Notes under the pieces: generated by a model
What the model was told of the DNA's origin: nothing
Database searches by the model: none
What the model saw: only the letters and a program-made list of their open reading frames with translations
Assembly: GCF_012317585.1 (NCBI RefSeq)
Contig: NZ_CP042909.1
Location: 1,240,001 to 1,304,000 of the forward strand
Reading direction: 5' to 3'
Length of the DNA: 64,000 nt
From: Thermosulfurimonas marina
Lineage (GTDB): Bacteria; Desulfobacterota; Thermodesulfobacteria; Thermodesulfobacteriales; Thermodesulfobacteriaceae
Shown: in pieces, positions 63,495 to 64,000 of the stretch
Layout: every line of letters begins with the position of its first letter
Position numbering within the stretch: position 1 is the first letter of the stretch
Translations under genes and position numbers: made by a program

Positions 63495-64000
63495 ATGAAA
63501 AAAGAGATCCTCAAGTTTGTAAGGGAGAGGGAAAAGGTCGAGGGGGGCTTTGGGGCTACGCCACGGCTTCCGGCCACGGTGGAGGACACCTATTTTGCGG
63601 TGCGCACCCTGGAGGAGCTTTCCGCCCTCACCCCGAGGACCCTTTCCGGAGTCAGGGCCTTCCTGGAAAAGAACCTTCCCGGGCGCACCACTCAGCCCCC
63701 GGTCCTCAGACGCTGGCTCTGGCTGGCCCGAAGGGTGGGACTCAAGCCCCCGGAAAAACTAAAAGATCTTCTTTCCGGCTTTCTGCGCCGGATTCCTCCC
63801 CGCCGGGGAAAACCCGAGGTCCTCTCCGCCCTTTACGAGAGTGCGCTTCTTCTGGGCCTTCCGGCCCCTGAGGGTCTCCGGAAGGCCGCCTGCGCCCTCC
63901 GCCCCCGCACCCTCTTTGACCTCTACCATCTGGCGCGGGTGGCCCCGGAGCTCCTCACCGAAGAGCGTCTCCGGTGGGTGCTTGCGGCCCGCAATCCGGA
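63495..64000 (+). CDS. Unidentified protein, prenyltransferase/squalene-cyclase-repeat-like start (3' cut by window)
   Basis: ATG 63495 opens a frame that runs uninterrupted off the right edge (168 residues). It starts KKEILKFVREREKVEGGFGA, TPRLPATVEDTYFAVRTLEE; the GGFG...P-PATVEDTY-A pattern recalls prenyltransferase or terpene-cyclase helical repeats (QDGGFGG-like). Leucine/arginine-rich helices continue to the end. The name is only a similarity guess. No strong ribosome site (ACAATAA before ATG). Same strand as the efflux operon, 13 bases after the FmdE-like gene. Confidence 0.6.
   Translation, partial: MKKEILKFVREREKVEGGFGATPRLPATVEDTYFAVRTLEELSALTPRTLSGVRAFLEKNLPGRTTQPPVLRRWLWLARRVGLKPPEKLKDLLSGFLRRIPPRRGKPEVLSALYESALLLGLPAPEGLRKAACALRPRTLFDLYHLARVAPELLTEERLRWVLAARNP

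Noticed and set aside
1-64000. CRISPR arrays, insertion sequences, prophage, replication origin
   Set aside because: No regularly spaced repeats, transposase, integrase or phage structural motifs, and no DnaA-box cluster were seen.

Overview
The window looks like a chromosomal segment of a thermophilic, anaerobic, Gram-negative bacterium, most likely from the Thermodesulfobacteria/Desulfobacterota. This is inferred from gene content and not from a database match. The sequence is GC-rich and very densely packed, with most genes overlapping by 1-30 bases. The pointers are myo-inositol-phosphate synthase (solutes of hyperthermophiles), futalosine-route menaquinone genes, an archaeal-type RNA ligase next to RtcA, LL-diaminopimelate aminotransferase, rubredoxin/ferritin oxygen defence, DsrE-type sulfur proteins, an outer-membrane lipoprotein and Skp-like chaperone, and sigma-54-driven type IV pilins.

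Layout. 1-4.6 kb: envelope genes (pal, ompH), glucokinase, and the opposing acpS-nnr-tsaE operon. 4.6-9.2 kb: SlyD, two orphan peptide-ABC ATPases, then an RNA-repair pair (rtcA plus RNA ligase). 9.2-14.7 kb: metal permease, SDR epimerase, phosphofructokinase facing a class II aldolase, TSUP exporter. 14.8-23.3 kb: acyl-CoA dehydrogenase, a damaged MNT/HEPN pair, etfBA, fabG-acpP-fabF-rpiB-glyA-dCMP deaminase, tRNA-Gln. 23.3-25.4 kb: an unusual minus-strand cluster (ArsR regulator, an unknown protein with an in-frame UGA, a DUF5714-like Cys-rich protein, two DsrE-like proteins). 25.5-28.4 kb: argD-type aminotransferase and an iron/oxygen operon. 28.4-35.1 kb: a long minus operon with 6S RNA, zapA/zapB, RNase Y, ymdB, mqnB, mqnD and tolQ. 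35-44 kb: dut-thyX-methyltransferase, tRNA-Gln, rplU-rpmA, mfd, surA-like, recO. 44-50 kb: histidine kinase, lytic transglycosylase, folK, dapL, ino1. 50-52 kb: a sigma-54 promoter and three pilins. 52-64 kb: hicBA, tRNA-Arg, MBL hydrolase, and an arsenic island (arsR, permease, thioredoxin, arsC, acr3) running into a TolC-HlyD-RND efflux set and an exported FmdE-like protein.

The most notable signal is in the 23.3-25.4 kb cluster. Two reading frames, and possibly a third, are interrupted by an in-frame TGA followed at the bacterial SECIS distance by a perfect hairpin. In the DsrE-like protein the TGA sits exactly where its neighbouring paralogue has the first Cys of CGTC. This suggests undescribed or poorly described selenoproteins in a sulfur-handling system. 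Two other patterns recur: TATAAT/TATAAA boxes placed 5-8 bases before start codons, implying leaderless mRNAs, and five accessory genes that each appear to lack exactly one base.
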